Assembly (NCBI RefSeq): GCF_010500865.1
Contig: NZ_JAAAWN010000028.1
Span: forward strand, 1-56,838
Reading direction: 5' to 3'
Source of the DNA: Alteromonas profundi
Lineage (GTDB): Bacteria > Pseudomonadota > Gammaproteobacteria > Enterobacterales > Alteromonadaceae
DNA length: 56,838 nt
Below, piece by piece: positions 36,647 through 47,112 of the stretch (position 1 is its first letter; every line of letters starts with the position of its first letter). The notes under the pieces are model-generated. The model had not been told where the DNA came from. It saw nothing but the letters and a program-made list of their open reading frames with translations, and did no database searches. The translations under genes and the position numbers were made by a program.

Positions 36647-37779
36647 ATACACATTCGCAACCAAATACACTCATTATAGAGCAGGCAAGCTATTGGGCTG
36701 TACTTATTGATGAGGGTGAGCTAAGCCAGCGGCAACACCACGAGCTTGCACAGTGGCTTGTTGAAAGCCCAACACATGTACAAGAGTTTTTACATGCATG
36801 TACCCTGCTTGATGTACTGGATGATATCGATCCGAATAAAAATATATCAGTAGAGGGGCTGCTTAAAAAGATAAGTACGCCGGATGTTGAGCCGATCTCC
36901 ATTACGTCGAAGCCGGCGCCCTATGCGTACGAAAAGCCAGCACGTATAGAGACTAAAAAGCGACCTACACGCATGTTTTGGGCATTAGCTGCGAGTCTTG
37001 TTCTTAGTGTACTTGCCTTGTATCAGTTTACACCTGCGGTGCTTCCGTTAAAGCAGCAAACTATCTCCCACAGCGTCAATTACGTTACTACCTTAGGTGA
37101 ACAGCGTAGTATTACATTAAGTGATGGCTCCATTATCTATTTAAATACATTAACCAACGTAGATATTGACTATACCCCGCAGTTTAGAAATATAGTTTTG
37201 CACAATGGCGAGGCTATATTTAAAGTGGCGCATAATCCTGACAAACCTTTTAGGGTTTGGGTAAACGGCACTATGTTCCAGGCGTTGGGTACCGAGTTTA
37301 ACGTTAGAAGTAATAAGGGTAACGTAGAGCTTACCGTTATCAACGGAGTTGTGGCGCTTACTAAAAATGCGCGCAAACACCAAGATGCCTCTGTTAGCGA
37401 GGAGAGCGTTCGATTAGATAGCAATGCAGAAATTGAGGTACCTTTAGGCAGGCCTTTAATTGTTTCCGTTGGGCAACAGGCTACCGTAAAAGAAGACGGC
37501 AAAATTACCACACTCGTTAACGCTGATGTCGATAAGAAAACCTCATGGAAAGCGCGGGAAATGATATTCAAAAATGATTCGCTAGAAGATGTTATCTACG
37601 AATTTAACCGCTACAATGCGTTACAAATATCTATTGCCTCTGAGCAACTTTCCAAGATGTCCATAACGGGGGTCTTTGAGACTAACGATCCTCAGTCATT
37701 GCTACGATTCCTAGAAAGCTCGGGTAAAGCGAAGATTCAAAGGCACGGGGCCAATAGCGTTACTATTTTAGCGCTGTAA
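36643..37779 (+). CDS. FecR-type anti-sigma/sigma-regulator membrane protein
   Basis: I choose the ATG at 36643, which overlaps the upstream stop codon (ATGA) and follows a CAAGAG site; an in-frame ATG at 36610 lies inside the sigma gene. The 378 residues show the order of this family: an N-terminal DUF4880-like cytoplasmic helical part (ASYWAVLIDEGELSQRQHHELAQW), one membrane segment (about 118-137), a periplasmic FecR domain (about 155-260, GEQRSITLSDGSIIYLNTLT) and a C-terminal STN-like/DUF4974 part (about 310-378). It senses the STN domain of the loaded receptor and controls the sigma factor. Confidence 0.92.
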   Translation: MNTHSQPNTLIIEQASYWAVLIDEGELSQRQHHELAQWLVESPTHVQEFLHACTLLDVLDDIDPNKNISVEGLLKKISTPDVEPISITSKPAPYAYEKPARIETKKRPTRMFWALAASLVLSVLALYQFTPAVLPLKQQTISHSVNYVTTLGEQRSITLSDGSIIYLNTLTNVDIDYTPQFRNIVLHNGEAIFKVAHNPDKPFRVWVNGTMFQALGTEFNVRSNKGNVELTVINGVVALTKNARKHQDASVSEESVRLDSNAEIEVPLGRPLIVSVGQQATVKEDGKITTLVNADVDKKTSWKAREMIFKNDSLEDVIYEFNRYNALQISIASEQLSKMSITGVFETNDPQSLLRFLESSGKAKIQRHGANSVTILAL

Positions 37780-38103
37780 TAAACGCCACTATTCGGCTAG
37801 CGCTTCACCGGGGAATTCATTGTCTCAGTATGGGCGTTGAGGTATCTTGACTGCGCCGTATAGCGCGGTGTAGTGCGCTGTGTGATACAGTATCCTTTGC
37901 ATAATATCTAATGCATCCTTTATCCTAGGAGCGTCCGCTCACTTAGCTTCAATTCAACAGGGGATACTCTTTTTTTGCTTAAAAAATCAGCGCTTAAGTA
38001 ATCATAGTCATTCATTCTACCGAAAGTCATATTTCTGTCATCGAAATAACATCTAATGATGGCCCATATTTTTGGTTATTTTACTTACTATAGGTAGTCC
38101 GAA
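37780..38103 (+). other. Intergenic region before the chemoreceptor
   Basis: No gene is seen in these 324 bases. The region becomes AT-rich toward the chemoreceptor. I find neither a convincing terminator for the fecR-like gene nor a sigma-28 type promoter. Confidence 0.35.
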
Positions 38104-39726
38104 GTGCTTAGTTACAAAAGTATCAGTAGGTTAGTAATTACCCCCATATTAGCAAGCTTCTGTTTACTGGTTATGCTAAACGGCGCCTCTATAGTTAAAT
38201 CCTTTTCTATGCTCGACGCTTTCGATGAATTAGAAAGCACCCTTGTGCAAGCTGAGCGCGACGTAAACCTTATTTTAAATTCGTTTAAAACCCAAGTACA
38301 GGAATGGAAAAACGTACTGTTGCGGGGGCATAATGAGGCCGATCGGCAGAAGTATTGGAACCGTTTTGTAGAGCGTGAGGGCGAAATTACTCAGCTGTTT
38401 GAAAGCATGCTGAAAAACCCGTCGGTAAACGAGAAGGCAAAAACGCAAATTCGTCAGTTTCAGCAGGCACATGCTGTTATGGCTAAAAAGTATCGAGAAG
38501 GCTATGCCGCTTATGTAGCCTCAGGGTTCGACCCTAAGGTAGGGGACAGTTACGTACGCGGGATAGACCGCGCACCGGCGGCGCTTCTCTCTAGTGTGGC
38601 TAATGAAATTATTGATGACTCTGCCCGGGCTACGCACTTACTTAAGGTAGACACTAAACGTAAGTTGTGGCTAATTTTAGGATTAGCGGTTGTACTGTCG
38701 CTACTGTCCATTATTTACGTAATAAGCCGATTACGTACCCAGTTAATTACCCCTATTAAGCAAATAGCACGGTGTATTGCCAACCTTTCAAGAAGTCGCT
38801 ATGACGACCCGCTCACCTACCATAGTGAACATGAACTTGGTGTATTGGCCAATGCAGCAAGAGAACTGCAAAGTAAGTTGCAAGAGTCGGTTGTACAGCT
38901 GCGCCAGGCCGAGCAGGAAATGGGGAATACTTTTGGTACTCTTCAAAGGGTTAGTGAATCTATAATGACAGGGGCAGTAGAGCAACGTGATGCGTCTCGT
39001 TCCCTTGATGAAAATACAGACACCCTTCGCAAAATTGTACAAAACCTGGCGGCGGTGACAAACCAAGTTGCCGTGGCAACACACAGCTCTCAAACAAATG
39101 TGGCTGAGTGCTATGCTACCTTTGAAGAAGCTAACGCGGGTTTTAAGCAATTAGCGAAAACAGTGACATCTTCCAGTGCTATTGTCAGCGAATTGCAAAG
39201 TAGAAGTGCAACCATTTTAAGGGTAGTAAACGTAATTAACGAAATTGCTGATCAAACTAATTTATTAGCGTTAAATGCGGCTATAGAGGCGGCGCGTGCG
39301 GGCGAACATGGCAGAGGGTTTGCAGTAGTAGCAGATGAAGTACGTGCCTTAGCGGCAAAAACGCAACAATCTACCAAAGAAATCAACGATATTCTAAGTG
39401 GCTTTGAAGCCGAAGCAAGAGGTGCGGTATCGGCCATGGAAGAGGGTAAGCAACTTTCAGAAGTCAATGCGGCCGAAGCAGCAACTGCGTTAACTAAGTT
39501 AAATAGCGTAGTAACAGATATACGAGAAACGGCGAGCGTGGTGGTTGCACTTAATGAGGCTGCCGATGAACAAGAGGCAGTCCTGTGCGAGCTTGAGCGT
39601 ATTATCGAAACTGTGGTGACTTCTTCAGAACGCTATCATGACTTAGCACGAGGCAATGATATTTCTGATTCCATGAAAAGTATGTCACAAAACGTTGAAA
39701 AGGTAGTAAACAGTTTGACCAACTAA
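38104..39726 (+). CDS. Methyl-accepting chemotaxis protein
   Basis: The 540 residues have the classic layout: N-terminal membrane helix (about 8-32), a helical periplasmic sensor domain (about 35-188, [19 protein letters not shown] four-helix bundle), second membrane helix (about 190-210), HAMP (about 212-265) and a cytoplasmic signalling domain with the hairpin-tip [28 protein letters not shown]... motif near 380-415. It would pass signals to CheW/CheA. The start is GTG with a weak ribosome-binding site. The ligand is unknown. There are no other chemotaxis genes nearby. Confidence 0.93.
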   Translation: MLSYKSISRLVITPILASFCLLVMLNGASIVKSFSMLDAFDELESTLVQAERDVNLILNSFKTQVQEWKNVLLRGHNEADRQKYWNRFVEREGEITQLFESMLKNPSVNEKAKTQIRQFQQAHAVMAKKYREGYAAYVASGFDPKVGDSYVRGIDRAPAALLSSVANEIIDDSARATHLLKVDTKRKLWLILGLAVVLSLLSIIYVISRLRTQLITPIKQIARCIANLSRSRYDDPLTYHSEHELGVLANAARELQSKLQESVVQLRQAEQEMGNTFGTLQRVSESIMTGAVEQRDASRSLDENTDTLRKIVQNLAAVTNQVAVATHSSQTNVAECYATFEEANAGFKQLAKTVTSSSAIVSELQSRSATILRVVNVINEIADQTNLLALNAAIEAARAGEHGRGFAVVADEVRALAAKTQQSTKEINDILSGFEAEARGAVSAMEEGKQLSEVNAAEAATALTKLNSVVTDIRETASVVVALNEAADEQEAVLCELERIIETVVTSSERYHDLARGNDISDSMKSMSQNVEKVVNSLTN

Positions 39727-39740
39727 ACATTGGTTGTCAG

Positions 39741-39775
39741 TATTCGAACATAGGGCGAACGCCCGTGTTCGAATA
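39741..39775 (+). repeat. Strong inverted repeat between the chemoreceptor and the deacetylase-like gene
   Basis: Outer arms TATTCGAACA / TGTTCGAATA (39741-39750, 39766-39775) enclose an inner GGGC / GCCC stem with a GAAC tetraloop. No T-tract follows on the plus strand, so it may be a factor-assisted terminator, an RNA-processing hairpin or a protein-binding site. Confidence 0.6.
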
Positions 39776-39795
39776 TTCAGGCAACGCGAGTTTTT

Positions 39796-40704
39796 ATGCA
39801 TCCACTGGTTTTTCATCCCATCTATAGTCAGTTACCTCTTCCTGCGCGACACCGGTTTCCTATTGAAAAGTATCAAGGGATCCGTGATGCGTTAGCTGCA
39901 CACGGCGTGGAAGATAGATATTTTCATCAGCCGGAGCCGCTGGCTAAACACCTGTTATTTGACCATTACGAGCGTGATTACGTTGAAGCGCTACTAAAAG
40001 GTAGCTTAGATGCTAAGGCTATGCGGCGTATTGGTTTTGGCTGGTCACCACAGTTAATTCAGCGTACCTTAACTGCGGTGGCGGGTACATGTCTAACCGC
40101 TAAACTTGCAATTGAAAGTGGTAAAGCACTTAACCTCACAGGGGGCTATCATCATGCGTTTGCCGATTTTGGTTCCGGCTTCTGCCTCTTTAACGATCTC
40201 TATTTAGCCGCCAAAACCATGCAAAGCTATAGGCATATCGATACAGTTATGATCATCGATTTAGACGTACATCAAGGTGATGGTACCGCTAAATTAGCGG
40301 AAAATGACGCCAGCGTGTTTACGCTATCGTTACACGGAGAGAAAAACTTTCCCCACCGCAAACAAGTGTCAGATCTGGATTTTGGATTGCCTAAAGGCGC
40401 CCGTGATGACGAATATCTTACTACGTTAGAACAAGCGCTTACCCTAGCGTTTCGTCAGTTCCAACCCGATGCCATTATTTATGACGGCGGGGTCGATATT
40501 CATGAAAACGACGATTTAGGCCTGCTGGATGTTACCACAGAAGGGGTATTTACGAGGGATAAAATGGTATTTGCTACAGCCGATAAGTATGGCGTGCCGA
40601 TAGCCTCGGTGATCGGTGGCGGCTATCAAAGAGACATAGCCGCGCTGGTAAATGTACATTTACAATTATACCGCGCGGCAGGAGTGGTATTAAAGGAAAA
40701 GTAA
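39796..40704 (+). CDS. Histone deacetylase superfamily amidohydrolase
   Basis: Zinc-dependent deacetylase fold, 302 residues. The active site is intact: GGYHHAF (H119, H120), IIDLDVHQGDGT (zinc ligands D157 and H159), the downstream YDGGVDIHENDDLG segment with the third aspartate, and a C-terminal SVIGGGY with the conserved tyrosine. Bacterial members deacetylate polyamines, acetoin-related substrates or protein lysines; the substrate here cannot be assigned. The last 15 bases overlap the end of the convergent pldA gene. Confidence 0.88.
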   Translation: MHPLVFHPIYSQLPLPARHRFPIEKYQGIRDALAAHGVEDRYFHQPEPLAKHLLFDHYERDYVEALLKGSLDAKAMRRIGFGWSPQLIQRTLTAVAGTCLTAKLAIESGKALNLTGGYHHAFADFGSGFCLFNDLYLAAKTMQSYRHIDTVMIIDLDVHQGDGTAKLAENDASVFTLSLHGEKNFPHRKQVSDLDFGLPKGARDDEYLTTLEQALTLAFRQFQPDAIIYDGGVDIHENDDLGLLDVTTEGVFTRDKMVFATADKYGVPIASVIGGGYQRDIAALVNVHLQLYRAAGVVLKEK

Positions 40705-41634
40705 CTGAAACCCTATGCCAATACGTTGTTGTGAGCGGTTATAGTCAATAAGTGAGTCGCCGTAACCATTAAAATATTGCAACAGCACTTCATACCGATC
40801 TGAGATGGGGTAAGTGAAGTCGAGCTGAATACTACCGCGGTTATCGTCTATATCAAGGTTGTTGCGTACAAGCGCCAGCATCTTAAAGGCACCAATTTTG
40901 CGTCCATAACCAAATTCTAATCGTCCATAATAATCAAGGATATCCGGGTTATCGTCACCGGTAGGGTCGTTAATGTCTTCTTTTTCATCTTCTGGAATAC
41001 GATACCAGGTTTTAAAGTAGTAAATATCGTCGTCATCGCTAAATACGATAGAAGCGAACAGCCGATTCCAGCTTCGTGATTGCAGTCCACTTTGTCCGTT
41101 GGACATGTGGTTAAAGCCTACTTGAAAGGTATTGAATTTATAGCCGAGAATAGAATAGTCGGCGGTTTCTTGCCAAAACACTTCGGGTTCGTAGTTTGTC
41201 TCACGAAAAGGCTTAGACGCTTCACTGTTATACAGTTGCCAGTATGAGGTTAAGGTAAAGCCAAAATAAACGCCATCAAAGCCAGCCTCTTCTAAGTAGA
41301 GGGGAAACTTGGTACTTACTTGAAACTTAGCTTCGTTGCGATCAAGGTTTTCTTCGCTCAGTTCCACATTGCCCGCGGAGTTGGGGTCTGACACATAGGT
41401 GTAAGGCAATAGATAGTTTTGACGATGCTGGGTAATGGCAAAAGAATTGTCTAATGCTTCTTTATCGCCTTCAAGACGGTTGTCCATAACACTTTGTGTG
41501 GTGGTATCTTTTTTGATGATATCAATGACTTCAATATCACTTTCTTGTTCTGATTGGGTTTGCTCTTGGGCAAACAAAGATAAACTACACAAACACATTG
41601 TAGTAAGTACTATAACAGGCTTAAACACTGACAC
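40690..41634 (-). CDS. pldA: Outer membrane phospholipase A1 PldA
   Basis: The 314-residue precursor has a signal peptide (about 1-22) and a beta-barrel with the OMPLA catalytic segment FNHMSNGQSGLQSRSWNRL: H176 and S178 match the catalytic His and Ser of E. coli PldA. It breaks down phospholipids that flip to the outer leaflet, protecting outer-membrane asymmetry. An acidic stretch of about 80 residues follows the signal peptide before the barrel. The start is GTG with GGAGAATTAAG ahead. It lies 33 bases after the MBL hydrolase gene. Confidence 0.9.
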   Translation of the reverse strand: MSVFKPVIVLTTMCLCSLSLFAQEQTQSEQESDIEVIDIIKKDTTTQSVMDNRLEGDKEALDNSFAITQHRQNYLLPYTYVSDPNSAGNVELSEENLDRNEAKFQVSTKFPLYLEEAGFDGVYFGFTLTSYWQLYNSEASKPFRETNYEPEVFWQETADYSILGYKFNTFQVGFNHMSNGQSGLQSRSWNRLFASIVFSDDDDIYYFKTWYRIPEDEKEDINDPTGDDNPDILDYYGRLEFGYGRKIGAFKMLALVRNNLDIDDNRGSIQLDFTYPISDRYEVLLQYFNGYGDSLIDYNRSQQRIGIGFQLLFL

Positions 41635-41667
41635 CTTAATTCTCCGTGGTAGGTGGAAGTTAGTTAA

Positions 41668-42510
41668 TCAACTTAAGTCCAATGATTGGCCTTCCGCTGA
41701 TGCAAACACCGTGAGCGTGGACTCTGCCACAGTAACAACACGTTGGCAGTACTTCACGACTTTATCTATATCGTCGTCGGTGCGTTCTGGATCATGACTA
41801 TATAGAGCTAATTTTTTGGCATTGCTGGCTAACGCCAATTTAACCGCCTCTTCAGCAACTGAATGTCCCCAGCCTGACTTAACGGGCATATCCGTTTTCG
41901 TGTACTGCGCATCGTGGATTAGTACATCCGCATTTTGCGCAAATTCTACAAAACTTAAAAATCCCGTTTCTCTTTTATAAGGCGGATAAAGTTCATTGTC
42001 GGTGATATACGCTACCTTATGGCCATTATCTTCAATGGTATACGCGCTTCCTTTGCCCGGGTGATTCATGGGTAACCGCTTTATTGTTGCACTGCCAATA
42101 CGCCATTGGTTTTGTTCTGACGAGATAACACTAAGGGTAATCTTAGAGGGAAGGGCTGAGAAAGGCACTGGAAAGGCTGAACCTTCCATTTGCGTAATGA
42201 TACGATCGTACTCTGGCAGGTGGGTTAGGCCAGGATAAATATGTATTTCTCGATCTTTTTGGTAGATGGGCGCAAAGAACGGAAAGCCTTGTATATGATC
42301 CCAGTGGTTATGGCTGAGCAAAATATGAATAGGCGTAGATGCGTCTTTAAGCTGGTTTCCAAGAACACGAATTCCGGTACCAGAATCAAGAATGATATCG
42401 GTACCGTCATCGAGTTTAATATGCACGCATGCGGTGTTGCCTCCGTAACGCACGAATTCTTCGCCAGGGGTAGGAATAGACCCCCTAACGCCGAAAAAAG
42501 TTACCTGCAT
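41668..42510 (-). CDS. MBL-fold metallo-hydrolase (cyclic phosphodiesterase-like)
   Basis: The 280 residues carry the metallo-beta-lactamase motif HNHWDH (67-72: H67, H69, D71, H72), further metal-binding NHPGKGSAYTIE and DVLIHDAQYT segments and a C-terminal LALYSHDPERTDDDID. The opening VTFFGVRGSIPTPG and YGGNTACVHI resemble hydrolases of the RNase Z/PhnP-like group, often acting on phosphodiesters. A GGAGG ribosome-binding site precedes the ATG. It follows proS by 39 bases and precedes pldA, all on one strand. The substrate is unknown. Confidence 0.85.
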   Translation of the reverse strand: MQVTFFGVRGSIPTPGEEFVRYGGNTACVHIKLDDGTDIILDSGTGIRVLGNQLKDASTPIHILLSHNHWDHIQGFPFFAPIYQKDREIHIYPGLTHLPEYDRIITQMEGSAFPVPFSALPSKITLSVISSEQNQWRIGSATIKRLPMNHPGKGSAYTIEDNGHKVAYITDNELYPPYKRETGFLSFVEFAQNADVLIHDAQYTKTDMPVKSGWGHSVAEEAVKLALASNAKKLALYSHDPERTDDDIDKVVKYCQRVVTVAESTLTVFASAEGQSLDLS

Positions 42511-42549
42511 GCGTCCTCCAGTTAGGCTTGGAAGGAGAGCGTGCTGCGA

Positions 42550-44253
42550 TTATAACGCAGCGACAAAGTCTCCAGCAGCAGAGAGATCAATCAACTGCTT
42601 TTCGCCAGTACGACGATTTTTATATTCAATCTGTTGATTGTCTAGGTTTCTTTCGCCAATAACAATACTATGAGGTATGCCAATTAATTCCATGTCATTA
42701 AACATAACACCTGGGCGCTCTTTACGATCATCAAATAGTACCTCGATCCCCAAGTCCGTTAATGTTTTATACACAGCTTCAGCCGCTTCTTTAATGCGGT
42801 GAGATTTATGCATATTCATTGGAATAAGGGCTACTTTAAACGGGGCGATAGGATCAGGCCACATGATGCCGAACTTATCGTGGTTCTGTTCAATTGCCGC
42901 AGCTACAATACGCGATACACCAATGCCATAGCATCCCATTGTTAGCGTTTGGTGCTTGCCGGTTTCGCTTAGTACACCACAATTCATGGCTTCTGAATAT
43001 TTGCGTCCAAGCTGGAAAATATGTCCAACTTCAATGCCTCGTTTTATTTCTAGTGTGCCCTTTCCATCAGGAGACGCGTCACCGGCAACCACATTGCGTA
43101 AGTCTGCGGTATCAAGTTCACCGGTCCAGTTCACGTTTGTGCGTAGCATTTTGTCGCTGTTACTACCGCAGGTAAAATCGGCAAGGGCAGCGGCACTGTT
43201 ATCTACAATAACAGGTACGGTAAGCGCACTCGGGTCGGCGAAGGTTGGATGCACACCCAATACCTGTGCGGCTTTTTCTTCACTGGCCACCACTAAAGGC
43301 GTGGCCACACTAGCGAGTTTTTCTGCTTTAATATCGTTAAGGGTATGATCGGCGCGTAGCACCAGCACTACCCAACGCTCTTGAGCGTCATCTTCATCGG
43401 TATGCCCTTTAACAACTTCAAGCTTAACTGCGTTAGATGCCGCTACGTTTAACGATGAGAGAGCCTCAGTTAAATCTGTACTTTCTACCTTTACGGTTTC
43501 TTCAGCCACGCCGCTCGCTTGCTGTTTTTCTGGCGCGACAGCGGCCGCCATTTCTACATTAGCGGCATAATCACTTTCGCTGGCAAAGGCGATTGCATCT
43601 TCCCCTGAGTCCGCTAATACGTGAAACTCGTGGGAATGATTACCACCGATAGAACCTGAATCAGCAATAACCGCCCTAAAATTTAAGCCAAGACGCGAAA
43701 AAATGTTGCTGTATGCGTCATACATAGTTTGATAGGTTTTATCTAAGCAACTGTCGTCTAAGTGAAAGCTATAGGCGTCTTTCATCGTAAACTCTCGTCC
43801 GCGCATAATGCCAAACCGAGGGCGAACTTCATCACGAAACTTGGTTTGTATTTGGTAAAGGTTTATTGGCAGTTGTTTGTAGCTGCTAATTTCATTGCTC
43901 ACAAGCGCTGTTATAACTTCTTCGTGTGTAGGACCTAGAACGAAATCACGCTGGTGGCGGTCTTTAACGCGCAATAATTCAGGGCCATATTCGTCCCAGC
44001 GGCCAGACTCTTGCCATAAATCGGCAGGTTGTACTACCGGCATCAATACCTCAATAGCGCCTGCTTTATTCATTTCGTCACGAACAATATCCGCAATTTT
44101 ATTCAATACGCGAAGCCCCGTAGGTAGCCACGTATATAGACCGGAAGCCAGCTTTCTTATCATACCAGCGCGAAGCATTAGCTGATGGCTTATTACTTCA
44201 GCGTCGGCCGGGGTTTCTTTCTGCGTGGCAAGCAAATATTGACTAGTGCGCAT
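42550..44253 (-). CDS. proS: Prolyl-tRNA synthetase
   Basis: Class II synthetase of the long bacterial type, 567 residues. The N-terminal [34 protein letters not shown] and motif 2 region [20 protein letters not shown] are clear when read in parts. An editing (INS/YbaK-like) domain at about 225-400 hydrolyses mischarged Ala-tRNA. Motif 3 lies at [16 protein letters not shown]-terminal anticodon domain ends the protein. Two identical tRNA-Pro genes occur 3 kb upstream. Confidence 0.97.
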   Translation of the reverse strand: MRTSQYLLATQKETPADAEVISHQLMLRAGMIRKLASGLYTWLPTGLRVLNKIADIVRDEMNKAGAIEVLMPVVQPADLWQESGRWDEYGPELLRVKDRHQRDFVLGPTHEEVITALVSNEISSYKQLPINLYQIQTKFRDEVRPRFGIMRGREFTMKDAYSFHLDDSCLDKTYQTMYDAYSNIFSRLGLNFRAVIADSGSIGGNHSHEFHVLADSGEDAIAFASESDYAANVEMAAAVAPEKQQASGVAEETVKVESTDLTEALSSLNVAASNAVKLEVVKGHTDEDDAQERWVVLVLRADHTLNDIKAEKLASVATPLVVASEEKAAQVLGVHPTFADPSALTVPVIVDNSAAALADFTCGSNSDKMLRTNVNWTGELDTADLRNVVAGDASPDGKGTLEIKRGIEVGHIFQLGRKYSEAMNCGVLSETGKHQTLTMGCYGIGVSRIVAAAIEQNHDKFGIMWPDPIAPFKVALIPMNMHKSHRIKEAAEAVYKTLTDLGIEVLFDDRKERPGVMFNDMELIGIPHSIVIGERNLDNQQIEYKNRRTGEKQLIDLSAAGDFVAAL

Positions 44254-44341
44254 CGTGTGCAGTTTTCCTATACAAATAGTTAAATGATTAATCTGGCGTA
44301 TTCTAATTAACTAAACGCAATTGTGCTACAACCGTGTTGCG

Positions 44342-45055
44342 TTAAAGTACTTTCATCTCGGTAACTATCACGGTGGCATCGCTAACACAAAACCCAATGT
44401 CGTAATTATACAAAGTAACCCAATATGTTTTTGGGTCATCGTTTAATTTATGTTTATAAGCAGGGCGGGCGTCTTGGCGCAATACACTAACAATTAACTC
44501 AGGTAAGTCTTGATGGCGAAGTGACGCTTGGTGTAATTGGGCCTTTACGTGTTCACTTATCTTCACTTCTCGGGCTGGAATAGGCGCGTAGTTGGCAAGA
44601 TTATCGGTGGCGGTGCTAATGCAATCGGCATAAGGGAGATAGGGCTTAATATCAATAATAGGTGTACCGTCTAGCAAGTCTACCCCATTAACGTTAAGCA
44701 CAATACCTTCGACTGTTTCACTTACGCCTTTATTTTCAACCACAGACATACCTATGCCGTTGGGTCTATGGGTACTTCTACTGGCAAACACGCCCATAGT
44801 AGCGTTGCCCCCTAACCGGGGGGCTTTTACGGTAGGTTTCCACCCTCGTTGGGCATTCTCGTGGAACAAAAACAGCAACCATACATGGCTAAAGCCCTCT
44901 AACCCTTTAAACACCGACATATCTGTAAAGTCCGCACTAAGTACCACCTGACCTGAAGCATTCGCTAAGTTGGGTTGGCGGGGTATCGCAAACTTTTGCT
45001 TAAAAGGGCTGGTAATATGGCCAATAGGGGCAACTGTCACGCTCTGGTCAGTCAT
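44342..45055 (-). CDS. trmO: tRNA (N6-threonylcarbamoyl-A37) methyltransferase TrmO
   Basis: TsaA/YaeB family, 237 residues, SAM-dependent enzyme that adds a methyl group to t6A37 of some tRNAs. Family motifs are visible: PIGHITSPFKQKFAIPRQPNL at the start, FSHVWLLFLFHEN, RSTHRPNGIGMSVV, and GVDLLDGTPIIDIKPYLPYAD, followed by the C-terminal domain. It is the third gene of a folD-DUF1415-trmO run with 7- and 9-base gaps. Confidence 0.93.
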   Translation of the reverse strand: MTDQSVTVAPIGHITSPFKQKFAIPRQPNLANASGQVVLSADFTDMSVFKGLEGFSHVWLLFLFHENAQRGWKPTVKAPRLGGNATMGVFASRSTHRPNGIGMSVVENKGVSETVEGIVLNVNGVDLLDGTPIIDIKPYLPYADCISTATDNLANYAPIPAREVKISEHVKAQLHQASLRHQDLPELIVSVLRQDARPAYKHKLNDDPKTYWVTLYNYDIGFCVSDATVIVTEMKVL

Positions 45056-45064
45056 ATTTAAATG

Positions 45065-45634
45065 TCACTCTTGTAAGGGGCGCTCACACTGTGGTGTTTT
45101 TAATGCTTGTAGTTTAGCGGAAAAGTAAGGACAGCCTAAGGCATTGGCCTGCTCAATGTTGTGACGGTAAATTTTCTCTGCATCATCTTCGTTCTTCATA
45201 TATTTGGCAATATCGCTTTCTCGTATAAGATGAAGCAGTGGGAAAGGGGAGCGATTGGTATAATTGGCAACACTGTCTTCTGCTTCCCCTTCAAATTGGT
45301 AGTCGGGGTGAAAGCTAGCAAGTTGGTAAGTCCCAGCGTATCCCCAATCACTCAGCATTTTTTCCCCGATAGCTAGCACATCAAGGTAACTGTCGAACGT
45401 TGCGGTGTCTGGGCTTACAAGAATCATTAATGTGGTGGCGATAGCCGGGTTATTGTCTAATCGCTGACATTCATCAAATAAAGCCGCCAAAATATCGCCC
45501 GTATCGCCGTGGCTTACATGGCAATAAATACCGCCGGGGTAACGAGCATGCCGAGCGAATGGGCAGAAATTGTGGTGGATAACAATCTCGTCTACCCACC
45601 TCAGTGTTGCTGCAATATAATCTGCATCTAACAT
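45065..45634 (-). CDS. DUF1415 family protein
   Basis: The 189-residue protein (ATG at 45634, chosen because it avoids overlapping folD and matches the short N terminus usual in the family) reads TLRWVDEIVIHHNFCPFARHARYPGGIYCHVSHGD. The NFCPFA motif and the later FHPDYQFEGEAEDSVANYTNRSPFPLLHLIRE segment are hallmarks of DUF1415. The biochemical role is unknown. It is encoded between folD and trmO in an apparent operon. Confidence 0.85.
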   Translation of the reverse strand: MLDADYIAATLRWVDEIVIHHNFCPFARHARYPGGIYCHVSHGDTGDILAALFDECQRLDNNPAIATTLMILVSPDTATFDSYLDVLAIGEKMLSDWGYAGTYQLASFHPDYQFEGEAEDSVANYTNRSPFPLLHLIRESDIAKYMKNEDDAEKIYRHNIEQANALGCPYFSAKLQALKTPQCERPLQE

Positions 45635-45641
45635 GTGCGCG

Positions 45642-46496
45642 CTACGAGTGAAATTTAACATACGCTTCTAGCGTATTTTCAATCAAACTCGCCACCGTCA
45701 TAGGCCCCACGCCGCCGGGTACGGGCGTTATCCAGCCAGCTCTATCTTTGGCTTTCTCAAAATCTACATCTCCTACCAGTGAACCATCAGCAACACGGTT
45801 TATGCCTACATCAATCACAATTGCGCCAGGTTTAATCCAGTCGCCTGGAATAAAGTTAGGTTTGCCTACCGCGACCACCAGAAGATCGGCACGGCTAACG
45901 TGCGCCTTTAAGTCTTGGGTAAATTTATGACAGGTAGTAACAGTACAACCGGCCAACAATAACTCTAAGCTCATAGGACGCCCGACAATATTTGATGCCC
46001 CAACTATAACAGCGTCTAACCCTTTAACCGGGCGTTTAGTAGCTTCAATCATCGTCATGATACCTTTAGGCGTACATGGACGTAGGGCAGGGATACGCTG
46101 TGCAAGGCGCCCTATATTGTAAGGGTGGAAACCATCCACGTCTTTGTGAGGGTGTATGCGTTCTAACACCCTTTCGGCATTTAATCCTGCGGGAAGGGGT
46201 AACTGCACTAAGATACCGTCTATCTCATTGTCATCATTTAATTCATCGACAATATCAAGTAGCTGGGTTTCGGTGGTATCGGCTGGAAGGTCAAACGAGC
46301 GCGAGACAAAACCGACTTCTTCACATGCCTTACGTTTATTAGACACGTAAACTTGCGATGCAGCATCGCTGCCGACTAGAACAACAGCTAATCCAGGCTG
46401 ACGTTTTTTCGCATTAATTAAAGACTCTACATATGCGGCGACATGTTGGCGAACTTGCTTGGCAATTAACTTGCCATCTATGAGATGAGCGGTCAT
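45642..46496 (-). CDS. folD: Methylenetetrahydrofolate dehydrogenase/cyclohydrolase FolD
   Basis: Bifunctional enzyme interconverting methylene-, methenyl- and formyl-tetrahydrofolate. The 284 residues include the active-site Y50 and K54 ([16 protein letters not shown]), the [10 protein letters not shown] and [17 protein letters not shown] signatures, the NADP-binding [20 protein letters not shown] and the terminal [19 protein letters not shown]. All expected motifs are present. The gene heads a minus-strand run with the DUF1415 gene and trmO. Confidence 0.97.
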   Translation of the reverse strand: MTAHLIDGKLIAKQVRQHVAAYVESLINAKKRQPGLAVVLVGSDAASQVYVSNKRKACEEVGFVSRSFDLPADTTETQLLDIVDELNDDNEIDGILVQLPLPAGLNAERVLERIHPHKDVDGFHPYNIGRLAQRIPALRPCTPKGIMTMIEATKRPVKGLDAVIVGASNIVGRPMSLELLLAGCTVTTCHKFTQDLKAHVSRADLLVVAVGKPNFIPGDWIKPGAIVIDVGINRVADGSLVGDVDFEKAKDRAGWITPVPGGVGPMTVASLIENTLEAYVKFHS

Positions 46497-46762
46497 AAAA
46501 GGTATTTACTTAAAAGTGATCAACAAGTGCATATTATTGTTTCATAAAATAGCCAAGGTTAACCAGTAAAAAGCCGTGATTTTGTGCGAATGAAAATAGC
46601 ATCGATTTAAAAAACGTTATTACGCTACTGATAAGCCGCCCGCGTTATAACGATAAAAAGCAGTTCGTAGGCCACTTATTGCTCGAAATTTCATCTTGTT
46701 GGTCAAAAAATCGCGATAATGCGCGCTTTGTGAGCGGTTGATATTTTTATTTAAAAAAGTGT

Positions 46763-46791
46763 TTGACGAGGTGGGGGCAAGTCAGTAATAT
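46763..46791 (+). promoter_or_regulatory. Promoter of the tRNA cluster
   Basis: TTGACG (46763-46768) and TAATAT (46786-46791) are 17 bases apart, followed by a GC-rich discriminator (TCGCACCCC) typical of growth-rate and ppGpp controlled stable RNA promoters. The rest of the 348-base spacer from folD (46497-46762) is AT-rich; no gene is visible in it. Confidence 0.8.
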
Positions 46792-46844
46792 TCGCACCCC
46801 GTAACGGCACAGAGGCAAAACGCTTCGAAAGCCGCTACATCAGT

Positions 46845-46921
46845 CGGTGAGTGGCGCAGCTTGGTAGCGCACTTGTTTTGGGTACAAGGGGTCGCAGGTT
46901 CAAATCCTGTCTCACCGACCA
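46845..46921 (+). tRNA. tRNA-Pro (TGG), first copy
   Basis: A 77-base cloverleaf with a CGGTGAG / CTCACCG acceptor stem, anticodon loop TTTGGGT (anticodon TGG) and encoded CCA end. It is the first gene after the promoter and is identical to the copy at 47326. Confidence 0.97.
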
Positions 46922-46945
46922 TTTTTGCAAGCGAAGATTCGCCGA

Positions 46946-47022
<77 letters not shown>

Positions 47023-47112
47023 TGCGGGTCAGGTAGGTCCTGACCAAAATGGTAGAATCTTTACGTTAACATGTATACAATTCGCATGTTAGCAATTGCA
47101 AGCACCTCTATG

